Source: Verrucomicrobiota bacterium
GTDB taxonomy: Bacteria; Verrucomicrobiota; Verrucomicrobiia; Limisphaerales; UBA9464
DNA length: 63,491 nucleotides
Direction of reading: 5' to 3'
NCBI GenBank assembly: GCA_947471985.1
Contig: CANIZL010000025.1
Coordinates: 1 to 63,491 of the forward strand
This document shows positions 49,998-59,104 of this stretch, one piece after another. The stretch's first letter is position 1. Every line of letters begins with the position of its first letter. Made by a program: the position numbers and the translations under genes. The notes below the pieces were generated by a model, which saw only the letters and a program-made list of their open reading frames with translations, did not search any database and was not told the origin of the DNA.

Positions 49998-52211
49998 TCA
50001 AGGATTCATCGTCCCGCTCAGCACCGTGGCGCTATAGGTGATGTTGCCCGAAACGGGTTTCGCGAACTGGAGACCCACGCTGACCGCCCCGCCCGGGGCG
50101 ATGTCGCCGCTGGAAACCAGCACGTACGGATTGCCCACCGGGGCGTTGTTGGCCGTCGTTCCGTTGCCATTCGACAGGGAGGTGTTTCCCGACAGGCTCG
50201 ACACGACCACATAGACCGGACCCACCAGCGGCACGGTGCTCGGGTTGGAAATGGTCACCTGTTGAACCATCTTGTTGATACGACGGTTCAGGCTGAATCC
50301 ACCCAAATTCAAAACCGGGGCCACGGGGGCGTCGATTTGGAAACTGAAAACCTGGCGGGCCGGATTGGAGCCGGCGTTGTATTCCAAGCCGCTGTTCGCC
50401 GCGGTGGAATTGATGCCCACCGAGGCGAGCGACAGCGTTCGGCCATCCGCGGAAACATCCAGGGTGTTGTAATTAAAAGTGTCCGGGCTGTAAAAATCCA
50501 CCGGCTGCGGGACCACGGCGGCGGTCGGATCACCTTCCCGCTGCAGATTCTTAAGTCCCGGATAGCCGGCCAGACCGATGGGCTCGACGCCGGCCGCGAT
50601 CTGGGCCGACGCGATGCTGTTGGCGAGCGCCGCGGCGACCGCGATTGAGTGATCCTTGATCTGGTCGGGACCGGTCGCTCCGAGCGGTCCGCAAACGACG
50701 TGGAAGCAATAGGGAACCTTCACGTAGGAGTTTTGCACTTCCGTCTGGCCGGTGGGCGAGTAGGTCAACTCATTGATCCGGTTTTGGTGATCATCCGTCG
50801 CCAAAAACACGACGTTTTTGATTTGATGATCCGCGATGAACTTCAGCAGGGCATTCCGCTCGGCCCGGTAGCCGCCGATGAAGGATTTGCCGCCGTCGCT
50901 ATTGACCGGGGAATACGTGCTGCCAGCACCGAAGTTCGGCAGACCGTTGAGGGTGAGGCTGCCAGCGATCGGCCCGATTTGATCGATGGGATCGGAGACG
51001 GAGACGAACTTCCAGGGGATGCCGGCGGCCTCGGCGTCCAACAGGGTCTGCTTCAGCCACGCGAATTGGGTCGCGCCAAACATCGTGCGGCCAGCGTCAT
51101 TCGCCCGGGGGGCCGCGGTTTCGTCCGGGAAACTGCCGGAATTCTTTTTGATGCGGATGTCGCGATACGACCGGGTGTCGGTACTGATGTACATCACATT
51201 CCGTCCCCACGGCTGGGCGAAATAGAGTTTCGGGGTGCCGTGGGTGTTCGGATCGGAGGGAACATTGTGGATGCCCCGGTCAGCGATGGGCTGATAATTC
51301 AGGAACACCTGCTGCAATTGCAGGTATCCGGGCGTTTTGTTGATGAATGTGCCCGACGTGTTGACGTCGTTGGCCTGGACCCGGGCATCGACACCGGCAC
51401 CGGTCGCAGCGTCACCCACCGGGCCGCCCGCGGGGGCGCCGCCGTTGATGAACTGTTTGTTACCCAGCTCGTGATTGTCCGAAAGGGTGTAATTGCCCTG
51501 AGCCGCATAGAACGATTGCAAGCCGTTCTGACCACCGGTATGAATCGGCAAAAACTGCTCGCGGTATTTCTTGGAGTACTCCGCAAACAACTGTGCCAGG
51601 GTCGCCCCGGTGGCAGAGGGAGTCGGAATGGTGCCGCTGGACGTCACCGCGGGTGAATTCGTATAGGAAAGTCCGGGGGATCCCAAGACCAAGCTGGCGT
51701 TTTCATAAATCGTATCCCCCAGGTTGACGTAGAAGTCGAAGTTTTCCGACGGGATCACCGAGGCCAGCGCGTAGGGCCGCATCAGGCCATCCATGTCCCC
51801 GCTGAACCCGAAGCGGACCTCGGCCGTCGCATTCGCCGCGGGCGCCGTCTTGAACTTGCCGACGATGCTGGTCACGGAGTTCCCCGAAAAACGGTAGTAA
51901 TACACCGTGTTCGGCTGGAGCATGCTCAGTGCGAACTTAAGGGTGTAGTCCGTGGTGGCAGAGGTGTTTACGGTGGTGCTGATCACCCCGGTGCTGAACG
52001 TGGGATCGCTGCTGGCCTGAACTGTGACGGACGAAACTGCGGGCGAAGCGTCGTCCACGGCCCGTGTCCAGACGGTGGCGGTGTTGGCCGTCGCATCCCC
52101 GGCGGCCACGCCAATGAAGGCGTAGGCTGCCTGAGTCGTGGTCCCCATCGCGAGGGAGGCTGCCGCCGCAATGGCGAGTCGAAGAATTCGAGTAAGTGTG
52201 GTTGATTGCAT
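49998..52211 (-). CDS. PhoD-type alkaline phosphatase
   Basis: A 737-residue exported phosphatase/phosphodiesterase of the PhoD family (calcium/iron dependent in studied members). After a signal peptide (LRLAIAAAASLAMGTTTQA) comes an Fn3-like N-terminal domain with SDPTFSTGVIST and YYYRFSGNS. The catalytic domain shows FGFSGDMDG, the metal-binding VNLGDTIYEN, SDNHELGNKQF, TDTRSYRD and FLATDDHQNRINE. A C-terminal beta domain of about 130 residues (LNRRINKMVQQVTISNPS onward) is an added feature. A Tat motif is not evident, which is unusual for PhoD. The gene is in an operon with the PEP-CTERM protein. Confidence 0.9.
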   Translation of the reverse strand: MQSTTLTRILRLAIAAAASLAMGTTTQAAYAFIGVAAGDATANTATVWTRAVDDASPAVSSVTVQASSDPTFSTGVISTTVNTSATTDYTLKFALSMLQPNTVYYYRFSGNSVTSIVGKFKTAPAANATAEVRFGFSGDMDGLMRPYALASVIPSENFDFYVNLGDTIYENASLVLGSPGLSYTNSPAVTSSGTIPTPSATGATLAQLFAEYSKKYREQFLPIHTGGQNGLQSFYAAQGNYTLSDNHELGNKQFINGGAPAGGPVGDAATGAGVDARVQANDVNTSGTFINKTPGYLQLQQVFLNYQPIADRGIHNVPSDPNTHGTPKLYFAQPWGRNVMYISTDTRSYRDIRIKKNSGSFPDETAAPRANDAGRTMFGATQFAWLKQTLLDAEAAGIPWKFVSVSDPIDQIGPIAGSLTLNGLPNFGAGSTYSPVNSDGGKSFIGGYRAERNALLKFIADHQIKNVVFLATDDHQNRINELTYSPTGQTEVQNSYVKVPYCFHVVCGPLGATGPDQIKDHSIAVAAALANSIASAQIAAGVEPIGLAGYPGLKNLQREGDPTAAVVPQPVDFYSPDTFNYNTLDVSADGRTLSLASVGINSTAANSGLEYNAGSNPARQVFSFQIDAPVAPVLNLGGFSLNRRINKMVQQVTISNPSTVPLVGPVYVVVSSLSGNTSLSNGNGTTANNAPVGNPYVLVSSGDIAPGGAVSVGLQFAKPVSGNITYSATVLSGTMNP

Positions 52212-52544
52212 GACTTCGTTTTTAAGGATTGCCCGCTATAGGCCGTGCCGTCTGGCCAATACACATCCCATTCTTTGGGGTGAGGTGGATACGGCGCCGC
52301 TAAAAACTCCGACGGCTGTGTCAGTTGCGCGGCAGTCCTGTCACGATCGGCTGACGATGGTATTCCGCCTCACGGCATCGCCATAGAGCGCCATCCAGGC
52401 AACCTCCGGCCCTCAACTTCGGCCTGCCCTGTGGTCCGTGGGGTTTTGTGATCGGGTTTCAGCCCGAACCTTCTCGGTAAGGGCAGGGGGACACCGTCGT
52501 CGCGGAAGACAGATGGCTCCGCCGCGGTCTGCGGCAAATACGCC
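52212..52544. other. Intergenic region upstream of phoD-like gene
   Basis: No gene seen in 333 bp. It must contain the phoD-like promoter. A CTGTCAC followed by GGCTGACG (52338-52356) recalls half-sites of a Pho box but does not match the full direct repeat, so I do not call it a site. Confidence 0.4.
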
Positions 52545-53354
52545 TCAATACAGGTAGACCGCGGAGCGCCGGCCTTCGACCTGCCATTGCAGCTTATCCC
52601 GGGGGCGGGTCTCGACATGGCCGTCGGCGTACCCGGAATTGCTGGTTTTGACCGCGCCCACGACTGCGGGCCAGGCGTGGTTGCCGCCGGTAATCTGGAT
52701 CGTCGTGCGGTTGTCGTCCCACTCGCCCATCGTCCAATCCGTGGGGATGGGTTGGGTGGCGAGGGTTGGATCCGACATCCGACTGGGCCAGGGATCCGGC
52801 ACGCGGGTCTTCAGGAGCTTGGGATCGGGAAACTCCAGTGACGATTCACCCAGCCTGCGGGGAATCCACCAGAACAGGTCGGGGAAGGCGAAGGCGGCTC
52901 TCTGCCCGACGGCAAATTCCTCGACCAGATCCGCCGGTGTGACCAGATCCCGGCCATTCCGGGCGCGGAAATTCTCCTGGTGCATTCGGAAGCTTCGGCC
53001 CCGGGCCGGGCAGAACCACATGGGCACCGTCACGCCGTGCGGCGCCATATTGGTGATCATCTCCAACGCCACGAACCAGGGCTCTATGGTGCTGTATTGA
53101 GTCATGCGATCCACGGGCAGCGCGTACGAGGGCAGGCGGCCGAGTCGGTCGTCGGACGCGTACAGGGCCACGGCGACGCCCCATTGCCGGTAGTTGTTCG
53201 AGCAGACGGTGACCTTGGATCGAAAGCGCGCGTAGGCGAGGGACGGCAGGAGCAATCCCACCAGAACGGCGATGACGCCCAGGACGACGAGTAATTCCGT
53301 CAGGGTAAAGGCCCGCCGGCTGAGGCGTCCCGTGGTGAAGGGATGCGTGGTCAC
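52545..53354 (-). CDS. Type II pseudopilin-like protein (H-X-DG type)
   Basis: A 269-residue protein with an N-terminal prepilin signal: a short basic leader, then AFTLTELLVVLGVIAVLVGLLLP, with Glu5 after the cleavage point. The residue before Phe is Ala, not the usual Gly, a change common in this phylum. The soluble part has the CSNNYRQWGVAVALYASDD helix and ends with GYADGHVETRPRDK, the DG-type motif of the large planctomycete/verrucomicrobial pseudopilin families. No secretion machinery genes are nearby; the role may be surface display. It lies upstream of phoD on the same strand. Confidence 0.88.
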   Translation of the reverse strand: MTTHPFTTGRLSRRAFTLTELLVVLGVIAVLVGLLLPSLAYARFRSKVTVCSNNYRQWGVAVALYASDDRLGRLPSYALPVDRMTQYSTIEPWFVALEMITNMAPHGVTVPMWFCPARGRSFRMHQENFRARNGRDLVTPADLVEEFAVGQRAAFAFPDLFWWIPRRLGESSLEFPDPKLLKTRVPDPWPSRMSDPTLATQPIPTDWTMGEWDDNRTTIQITGGNHAWPAVVGAVKTSNSGYADGHVETRPRDKLQWQVEGRRSAVYLY

Positions 53355-53567
53355 GGTTGTCGGACTATGTCGACGGGAATTCGTTTTGTCGACACTCGGC
53401 GGCGGATCCCTTCAGGCCGGGCGGAGGGAACGTGCTTGCCGCGCCGCGCGGATGCGGCGGCTTCGAATTCCGGCCGGCGGGGACCCGGCCCGGGGAACAA
53501 GGACTTGCCAAACGGTCTCCCATCCGGGTTTGTGGGTGGATCAATCTTTCGTAATAGAAAAGCGGTC

Positions 53568-53948
53568 GTGAAGAGTGGAGATCTGGACTGGTCTGACGAG
53601 ACAGCCGACGGCCTGGTGCTGGTGCGGCTGGGTTTGGCCCTGTTTGCGTTTCTCCTGGGGCTTCCGCTGCTGCTCTGGTTCTGTTGGTTGCGGGAGACGC
53701 CGATATTCTGGCGGAATGTCGGGGGTTATCCGGTCTGGTTCCGCGAGTTGGTGCTGGAGGCTTACTATCCGGTGTTTGGCCTCAATGCGGCGGTGATGTT
53801 CCTCTATTTTTATCTGATTCTGCGTGTGCCCCCCCGCACGCAGCGCTCGCTGAGGATTAACCTGGCGGTACTGGCGCTCATGGCCACAGCGCTGGCCGGG
53901 GCGGTCCTTTTCACGGTCGCCGATGACATTGAACCGCTGCTGAGGTGA
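53568..53948 (+). CDS. Small integral membrane protein of unknown function
   Basis: A 126-residue protein from a GTG at 53568 (VKSGDLDWSDETADGL) with three hydrophobic helices: LVRLGLALFAFLLGLPLLLWF, VFGLNAAVMFLYFYLIL and LAVLALMATALAGAVLFTVA. An Arg-rich loop RVPPRTQRSLRIN separates the last two. I do not recognise the family. The open frame extends upstream to 53343 but the added part is not protein-like. It is divergent from the pseudopilin gene and followed by the double PhoX-like gene on the same strand. Confidence 0.6.
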   Translation: MKSGDLDWSDETADGLVLVRLGLALFAFLLGLPLLLWFCWLRETPIFWRNVGGYPVWFRELVLEAYYPVFGLNAAVMFLYFYLILRVPPRTQRSLRINLAVLALMATALAGAVLFTVADDIEPLLR

Positions 53949-54084
53949 AGTGAGCGACGTCGATTCATTTGAGGTCGGCTTAGGGATTTCGTTTCGGCAA
54001 GGAGTCCTGAATCCCCTGGAATGAGTTGGGTTGCCACCGGCCGCACCTCAGCGGTTTCGCGATTGTTACACACCAGTCGCTGAT

Positions 54085-54113
54085 CTGACACACAAGTCTG
54101 TGACGTCTATACC
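54085..54113 (+). promoter_or_regulatory. Candidate sigma-70-type promoter of the double PhoX-like gene
   Basis: CTGACA (54085-54090) and TATACC (54108-54113) are separated by 17 bases, the ideal spacing for a housekeeping promoter, and lie 64 bp before the ATG at 54177. The spacer holds TGTGACG; with TGTTACA at 54065 this could be part of an operator. Confidence 0.35.
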
Positions 54114-54176
54114 TGCGCTTTGGGGCCGTTTTGGTCACGGGCGCTGACTAACGATTCCAATCGGATAGACGACACA

Positions 54177-57100
54177 ATGAGACTTCCATTACTACTCCAG
54201 CGCACCGCGCAGGTGTCCTGGGTGCTCGGATTAAGCGCCAGTTCCTTATCGGCGCAAACCTGGTCCACTTCTCCCTCCAGTTCGGTCGAACCCTACTATA
54301 AGGCTTCGTCATCGGCGGCCGCGAGCGGCTACAAAATTCACGTCGTTTCGATGCTCACCGTCAATGACCCGCTGGTGCCGGATATTGGGGGCTACCGGAT
54401 GGTGGGTATTCCGGACGGACTCGGGATCCTCAGCAACGGCGACGACACCTTTAGCTTGTTGATGAACCACGAGCTGTCGGGCGGCCTGGCGGCGGGCGGC
54501 CTCACGACCGTTCAGTCCGTCACCAATGCGACCTCCGGCGCCGTTACGTTGGTCACGAATTCCCCCGCCGGTATCACGCGGGCCTACGGTGGCAAGGGCG
54601 CGTTCGTCTCGGAATGGGTCGTTAATCGCACCAGTCTGACCGTGACCTCCGGGCGTGATTTTAACAACCCGGGCAAGTTTTTCATTTGGGATCGCAGCAA
54701 CTACGCGTTTCGGCCCTTTGATGCGACGAACGATTTCCATGTGTCCCGGTTGTGTTCGGCGGATCTCGCTCCGGTGAGCGCCTTTTACAATGCGGCCAAC
54801 GGGAAGGGTACCCAGGCGCGCATTTTCCTTGATGGTGAAGAAGATGGCACCCGGGCCATGGGCGCTCGGGCCTTTGCGCATATTGCCACGGGACCGGACA
54901 AAGGCAGCAGTTACGAGCTGCCCTATCTGGGCCTGTTCCCTTGGGAAAATGCGGTGGCGTGTCCCACTCCCCAAGACCTGACGATTGTCATGGGGAGCGA
55001 AGATGCCGGGCTCACGGATAGCCAGATGTATGTCTATGTCGGCGCCAAGGGCACCCAAGGACTCGACATCGAGAAGGCGGGCCTGCATGGCGGGCTTACC
55101 TATGTGGTGCGGGTGGAAGTCGGTGGCATCCAGGTGACCAACGAAACCAACGCGCGCGTGCTCGGTTTGACGAATCGCGTCACCTCGGCGGCGTTCAAAC
55201 TCTTCAACGAAGGGGATATCTCCAATGTGAGTCAGGGAGTGCTGGCCACGAACAGTCTGGTCAACGGCACCAGCTTCCAGCGGGTTGAGGACGGAGCGTG
55301 GGATCCGACCCACCCGAATGACTTCTACTTTGTCACCACCGGGCGGGCGACTGGAGCCAACGTGACCGAAGCGACCCGCCTGTGGCGCCTGCGCTTCACG
55401 GACCTGGGGAACCCGCAGAACGGCGGAACCATCGACATGATGCTGGAAGGTACGCTGGGCAATGGTGCGGCGTCCCTGGCCACCACCCCGGTGATGATGG
55501 ACAACCTGGGCTTCCTCCCGGACGGCCGTATCATTCTGCAGGAAGATCCGGGCAATAACGCCCGGCTCTCCAAAGTTTGGCTGTTCAATCCGCAGACCGG
55601 TGAACTGGTGGATATTCTCACGGCCGATCCCAAGTTCTTTCAAGCGGGCGGCGCGAAGTTCCTTACCGCCGACGAAGAGAGCTCGGGGGTGATCGACGCG
55701 AGCCAGATTCTGGGCCCGGGTTGGGTCCTGCTCACCATTCAAGGGCACCGCAGCATTCCGGGTGAATTGGTCGAGGACGGGCAGATCCTTGCGGTCCATC
55801 TGGAGCAGACTCTCCTGAACGCGGCGGCCACGGATATCGAACCCTATTATAAACCGGTTCCCGCGGCTGCAGGCGCCGGCGGCTTCCACGTCGCGGCCTA
55901 TTCCCTGCTGACGGTGGGGGAGACGAATCACCCGGCCCAGGCGAACTATCGTATGGTCGGTGTGCCGGATGGCTTGGGCGCCATCAACAACGGAAATGGG
56001 ACGTTTACGTTGCTGATGAATCACGAACTGCGCGGCGGTGATCTGCCGGGCGGTGCGGGAACGATCACCTTCGCCACCAACGCGACCACGGGTGTCATCA
56101 CGGCCACCACCAACGCCGCGCTCGGTATCGCGCGGGCCCACGGCGGGAAGGGTGCGTTCGTCAGCGATTGGCTGTTCAACTCCACCAACCTCAGCGTCAT
56201 TTCCGGCGCGGACCTCATGCGGACCAATGGGGTTCACCTCGCGGACGGCGCTGGTGGATACCGGCCGTTTGACCCCGCCACGGATTATCATTTCAGCCGC
56301 TTCTGCTCCGCGGATCTGGCCTCCGTGACGGCCTATTACAATCCCGAAAATGGTAAGGGCACCCAGACCCGCCTGTTCCTGAACGGCGAAGAGGATGGCG
56401 GCGCCTTCCGCGGTTTTTACGATGGACGCGCCTTCGCCCACATCGCCAGCGGCCCGGAGAAGGGACAAAGCTATGAACTGCCCCGGTTGGGCAAAATGAG
56501 CTGGGAAAACGCGGTGGCCTGTCCGGTGCCGCAGGACCTCACGCTGGTCATGGGATTGGACGACAGTGAGCTGACCAACAGCCAGGTTTATGTCTATCTC
56601 GGCCAGAAGCAGACCACGGGCTCCGAAATGCACAAGGCGGGACTCGACAACGGTCTGTTGTACGGTCTTCGCGTGCTGAATGCCGGCGGCAAGTTTGTTC
56701 GCGCCGAGGATACGGCCAACGTTCTGGGTTCGGGAACCCGTCAGACGCTGGCCAACTTTGTGCTCCATCCGTACGGCGACGTTTCGGGTATGACCGGCAC
56801 GGAACTGGACAATGCCAGCCTGGCCAACACCACCACCTTTCAACGGGTGGAAGATGGTGCGTGGGATCCCTCGCATCCGAACGACTTCTACTTCACGACC
56901 ACCGGACGGGCGTCGGGCACGAACGTCACCAATCCCACCCGCTTGTGGCGTCTCTGTTTTGCGGACGTGATGAAGCCCCTGGCGGGCGGAACGATTGAGA
57001 TGGTTTTGGAAGGCCCGGCGGGCACGGGCAACGCCCTCTCCGCGACGCAGCCGGTGATGTTGGACAATCTCTGCATCCTGCCGAACGACGGCGGAATAGT

Positions 57101-57860
57101 CCTCCAGGAAGACCCCGGTAACAATGATCGGTTGGCCAAGATCTGGCACTTTGACCCGGCCACCACCCAGCTCACGATGCTGGCGGAGGCGGATCGCAAA
57201 TTCTTCGCCACGGGCGGCAGTGCCTTCCAAACGCGCGACGAGGAAAGCTCCGGCATCATTGATGCCAGCGAAGTCCTTGGCCCCGGCTGGCTGCTCTTCG
57301 CGGTGCAAAGCCACCAATCCATTGGTGGTGAACTCGTGGAACGTGGACAGATTCAGGCGCTGCATTTGGACCGTGTCCCGGCCTATCCCAGCGTTCGGTT
57401 GGCCCCCTCCAGCCAGACTTCGGCGCTGGGTGGCAGCGTGACGCTCGCCGTCACGCCCGCCGGCACCGGGCCGTTCGCGTATCAATGGCTGCGCGGCACC
57501 ACCCCCATTCTGGGGGCCACCGGCGCCACGTTTACGCTCTATAACCTGACGCTCGATCAGGCGGGCACGGCGTATAGCGTCGTCATCACGGGACCGGACG
57601 GCAGCGTGACCAGCGCGCCGGCGACGGTGAAGGTCAATCCGGCGAATCCGGTCGTCACCGAGCCCAATGCGTTCTTCGGCATGGTGATTCAGGGTACGCC
57701 CGGTGCGACGTACCGCATTGAATCGCGTCCGTCGCTGAATACCAACGCGCCGTTCACGACCTTGACCAATCTGGTGCTGCCGTCGTCGCCGTATCTGTGG
57801 TTGGACACCACGGCGCCGGCCAACACGATTCATAAACTGTACCGTCTCGCGCTTCCTTAA
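54177..57860 (+). CDS. Double PhoX-like (DUF839) secreted protein with Ig-like domain
   Basis: A 1,227-residue exported protein from the ATG at 54177, with a signal peptide (VSWVLGLSASSLSA). Two PhoX-like/DUF839 domains follow in tandem, residues 37-552 and 553-1065, each opening V/IEPYYK and ending with an I-L/Q-A-V/L-HL strand. Both keep the same landmarks: YRMVG-PDGLG, LLMNHEL, FCSADLA or LCSADLA, a FLxGEEDG strand, ENAVACP-PQDL, VEDGAWDP-HPNDFYF, LQEDPGNN and DEESSG-IDAS. PhoX enzymes are calcium/iron alkaline phosphatases with a similar Cys and GEE/D layout, so phosphoester hydrolysis is likely but not proven. An Ig-like domain (about 1070-1150) and a C-terminal beta domain ending HKLYRLALP follow. 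Confidence 0.82.
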   Translation: MRLPLLLQRTAQVSWVLGLSASSLSAQTWSTSPSSSVEPYYKASSSAAASGYKIHVVSMLTVNDPLVPDIGGYRMVGIPDGLGILSNGDDTFSLLMNHELSGGLAAGGLTTVQSVTNATSGAVTLVTNSPAGITRAYGGKGAFVSEWVVNRTSLTVTSGRDFNNPGKFFIWDRSNYAFRPFDATNDFHVSRLCSADLAPVSAFYNAANGKGTQARIFLDGEEDGTRAMGARAFAHIATGPDKGSSYELPYLGLFPWENAVACPTPQDLTIVMGSEDAGLTDSQMYVYVGAKGTQGLDIEKAGLHGGLTYVVRVEVGGIQVTNETNARVLGLTNRVTSAAFKLFNEGDISNVSQGVLATNSLVNGTSFQRVEDGAWDPTHPNDFYFVTTGRATGANVTEATRLWRLRFTDLGNPQNGGTIDMMLEGTLGNGAASLATTPVMMDNLGFLPDGRIILQEDPGNNARLSKVWLFNPQTGELVDILTADPKFFQAGGAKFLTADEESSGVIDASQILGPGWVLLTIQGHRSIPGELVEDGQILAVHLEQTLLNAAATDIEPYYKPVPAAAGAGGFHVAAYSLLTVGETNHPAQANYRMVGVPDGLGAINNGNGTFTLLMNHELRGGDLPGGAGTITFATNATTGVITATTNAALGIARAHGGKGAFVSDWLFNSTNLSVISGADLMRTNGVHLADGAGGYRPFDPATDYHFSRFCSADLASVTAYYNPENGKGTQTRLFLNGEEDGGAFRGFYDGRAFAHIASGPEKGQSYELPRLGKMSWENAVACPVPQDLTLVMGLDDSELTNSQVYVYLGQKQTTGSEMHKAGLDNGLLYGLRVLNAGGKFVRAEDTANVLGSGTRQTLANFVLHPYGDVSGMTGTELDNASLANTTTFQRVEDGAWDPSHPNDFYFTTTGRASGTNVTNPTRLWRLCFADVMKPLAGGTIEMVLEGPAGTGNALSATQPVMLDNLCILPNDGGIVLQEDPGNNDRLAKIWHFDPATTQLTMLAEADRKFFATGGSAFQTRDEESSGIIDASEVLGPGWLLFAVQSHQSIGGELVERGQIQALHLDRVPAYPSVRLAPSSQTSALGGSVTLAVTPAGTGPFAYQWLRGTTPILGATGATFTLYNLTLDQAGTAYSVVITGPDGSVTSAPATVKVNPANPVVTEPNAFFGMVIQGTPGATYRIESRPSLNTNAPFTTLTNLVLPSSPYLWLDTTAPANTIHKLYRLALP

Positions 57861-57886
57861 GGGCTAAAGCAGCGATTTATTCGACT

Positions 57887-57913
57887 GGCCGGGGCGCAAG
57901 CCCCGGCCTTTTT
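57887..57913 (+). terminator. Rho-independent terminator of the PhoX-like gene
   Basis: A perfect 9-bp stem GGCCGGGGC (57887-57895)/GCCCCGGCC (57900-57908) with a GCAA tetraloop is followed directly by TTTTT. It lies 26 bp after the stop codon. Confidence 0.93.
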
Positions 57914-57958
57914 CGTGTTCACCGGTCGGTTGGGAACAGGGGAGGGGGAGGCCGGCGC

Positions 57959-57981
57959 GCCGACTCGAAAGTCAGCGGTAC
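57959..57981 (+). repeat. Family B dispersed repeat core
   Basis: An exact copy of the 23-nt core (GCCGACTCGAAAGTCAGCGG plus TAC) found at 39018. It is followed by a GGCGCC-GTT-GGCGC hairpin rather than the CGCGGGT hairpin of the tandem copies. It lies between the terminator of the PhoX-like gene and a small convergent membrane-protein gene. Confidence 0.75.
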
Positions 57982-58036
57982 GGGCGCCGTTGGCGCTAGA
58001 AGATCCTGTGCGGCCCTCCCCGGTTCCGCCCTGGGC

Positions 58037-58288
58037 CTACGCTTTCGGATCGTTGGGTGATGCGGGAAAGATCCGGTTGAACAACCCCGGGGCGCCAGCG
58101 AGCAACCAGTACGCCACCGCCAGGGGCCAGGCGCCGACGATCAAACTGTTCAGGACCTCCGCCATTTCCCCCGCGAAAAAGGCCTTGATGAAGTGAATGG
58201 TGGCGGTGGGGAAGGTCTCCAGCCCGCGATACAGGAACACCAAACCCAATAGGCGCACCGCCAGTCGAAATATTTCCGTTGTATTCAT
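58037..58288 (-). CDS. Small membrane protein of unknown function
   Basis: An 83-residue protein starting at the ATG at 58288 (MNTTEIFRLAVRLLGLVFLY) with two to three hydrophobic stretches (LAVRLLGLVFLYRGLE, then VLNSLIVGAWPLAVAYWLLAG) and a polar, Asp/Lys-containing tail. I do not recognise the family. Similar two-helix proteins are frequent next to surface-protein genes in this phylum. It is convergent with the PhoX-like gene. Confidence 0.6.
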   Translation of the reverse strand: MNTTEIFRLAVRLLGLVFLYRGLETFPTATIHFIKAFFAGEMAEVLNSLIVGAWPLAVAYWLLAGAPGLFNRIFPASPNDPKA

Positions 58289-58489
58289 AAGATTGCAGTC
58301 GAGAGCAAACTCCACGTATTAGCCGACTTCTATCGGCTCAGGTAGGAAGGCTCCGGAGCCGGCCGCCGTGGGATTATGACCTCGCGTTTTTGGTGGTAAC
58401 GCGGGCCAAGTTGGGGGGCTCCGGGTGGAAGGGCAAGGGTTGCCCCGGTCGGAGGAAGCGCGTGCCCGGTACACCCTCCGGGTACTGTC

Positions 58490-59104
58490 TTACGACCTAA
58501 TCTCACGCAGGAGTGGGAGCAAGGCCTGCACGGTATTCCAGTTGCGCGCAGTGACGATGGATCCCCAGGCGCGATCCAAGGCGACGGGCGTGAGTTTGGA
58601 ACGGGCCACTCCGGCGACGTAGTCCAGCCAAAGGGTGTCGCCTTCCAGGTGGAAACGTTCGCCCGCGGTGGCGTATCGGGCGAGTGCTTCGGCGGCGCCC
58701 GGGATGGCGGTCGATTTCGCCAGGCCCAGGTGCAGGAGGTTCGGGCGTTCCGTTTCGGCGTCGGGGAAGGCGCTGCCTTGGGCGTAGCGCTCCCATTGCG
58801 TCAGGGTTCGGCAGACCACCGGGACTGGGAATCCGAAGTGCGCTTGAATCGCCTGTTCCAACGTGGCTTCGGCGGCCACCGGCGTCAGCGTCGTGCCAAA
58901 CACCAGGTTGCCGCTCTGGATGTACGTTTGAACTGCGGTGAATCCCAGCGTCGTGGCCACGCTGCGTAGCTCGGCCATCGGTACCTTTTTGTTTCCGCCG
59001 ACATTGATGCCGCGGAGCAGGGCGAGCATCGCCGTGCCCGCGTTCTTGGTTTGAGTGGGCGGGCGGCTGTTCTTGGTGGATCGACTGGATTTGGAAGTAG
59101 CCAT
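58490..59104 (-). CDS. DUF1697 protein
   Basis: A 204-residue cytoplasmic protein of the DUF1697 family (function unknown). It shows the family start LALLRGINVGGNKKVPMAELR, TLGFTAVQTYIQSGNLVF, FPVPVVCRTL, the middle LLHLGLAKS and the final TARNWNTVQALLPLL. The 25 residues before the family start are Lys/Ser/Thr-rich; the ATG at 59029 would remove them. No neighbour suggests a role. Confidence 0.88.
   Translation of the reverse strand: MATSKSSRSTKNSRPPTQTKNAGTAMLALLRGINVGGNKKVPMAELRSVATTLGFTAVQTYIQSGNLVFGTTLTPVAAEATLEQAIQAHFGFPVPVVCRTLTQWERYAQGSAFPDAETERPNLLHLGLAKSTAIPGAAEALARYATAGERFHLEGDTLWLDYVAGVARSKLTPVALDRAWGSIVTARNWNTVQALLPLLREIRS

Noticed and set aside
52330-52360. Pho box upstream of the PhoD-type gene
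   Set aside because: Only half-sites resemble the consensus (CTGTCAC, then GGCTGACG) and the required direct repeat spacing is not met.
54309-57833. A 1,174-codon open frame on the minus strand opposite the PhoX-like gene
   Set aside because: It is a high-GC shadow: Arg/Gly/His-rich without domains, while the plus strand has two complete PhoX-like domains and a terminator.
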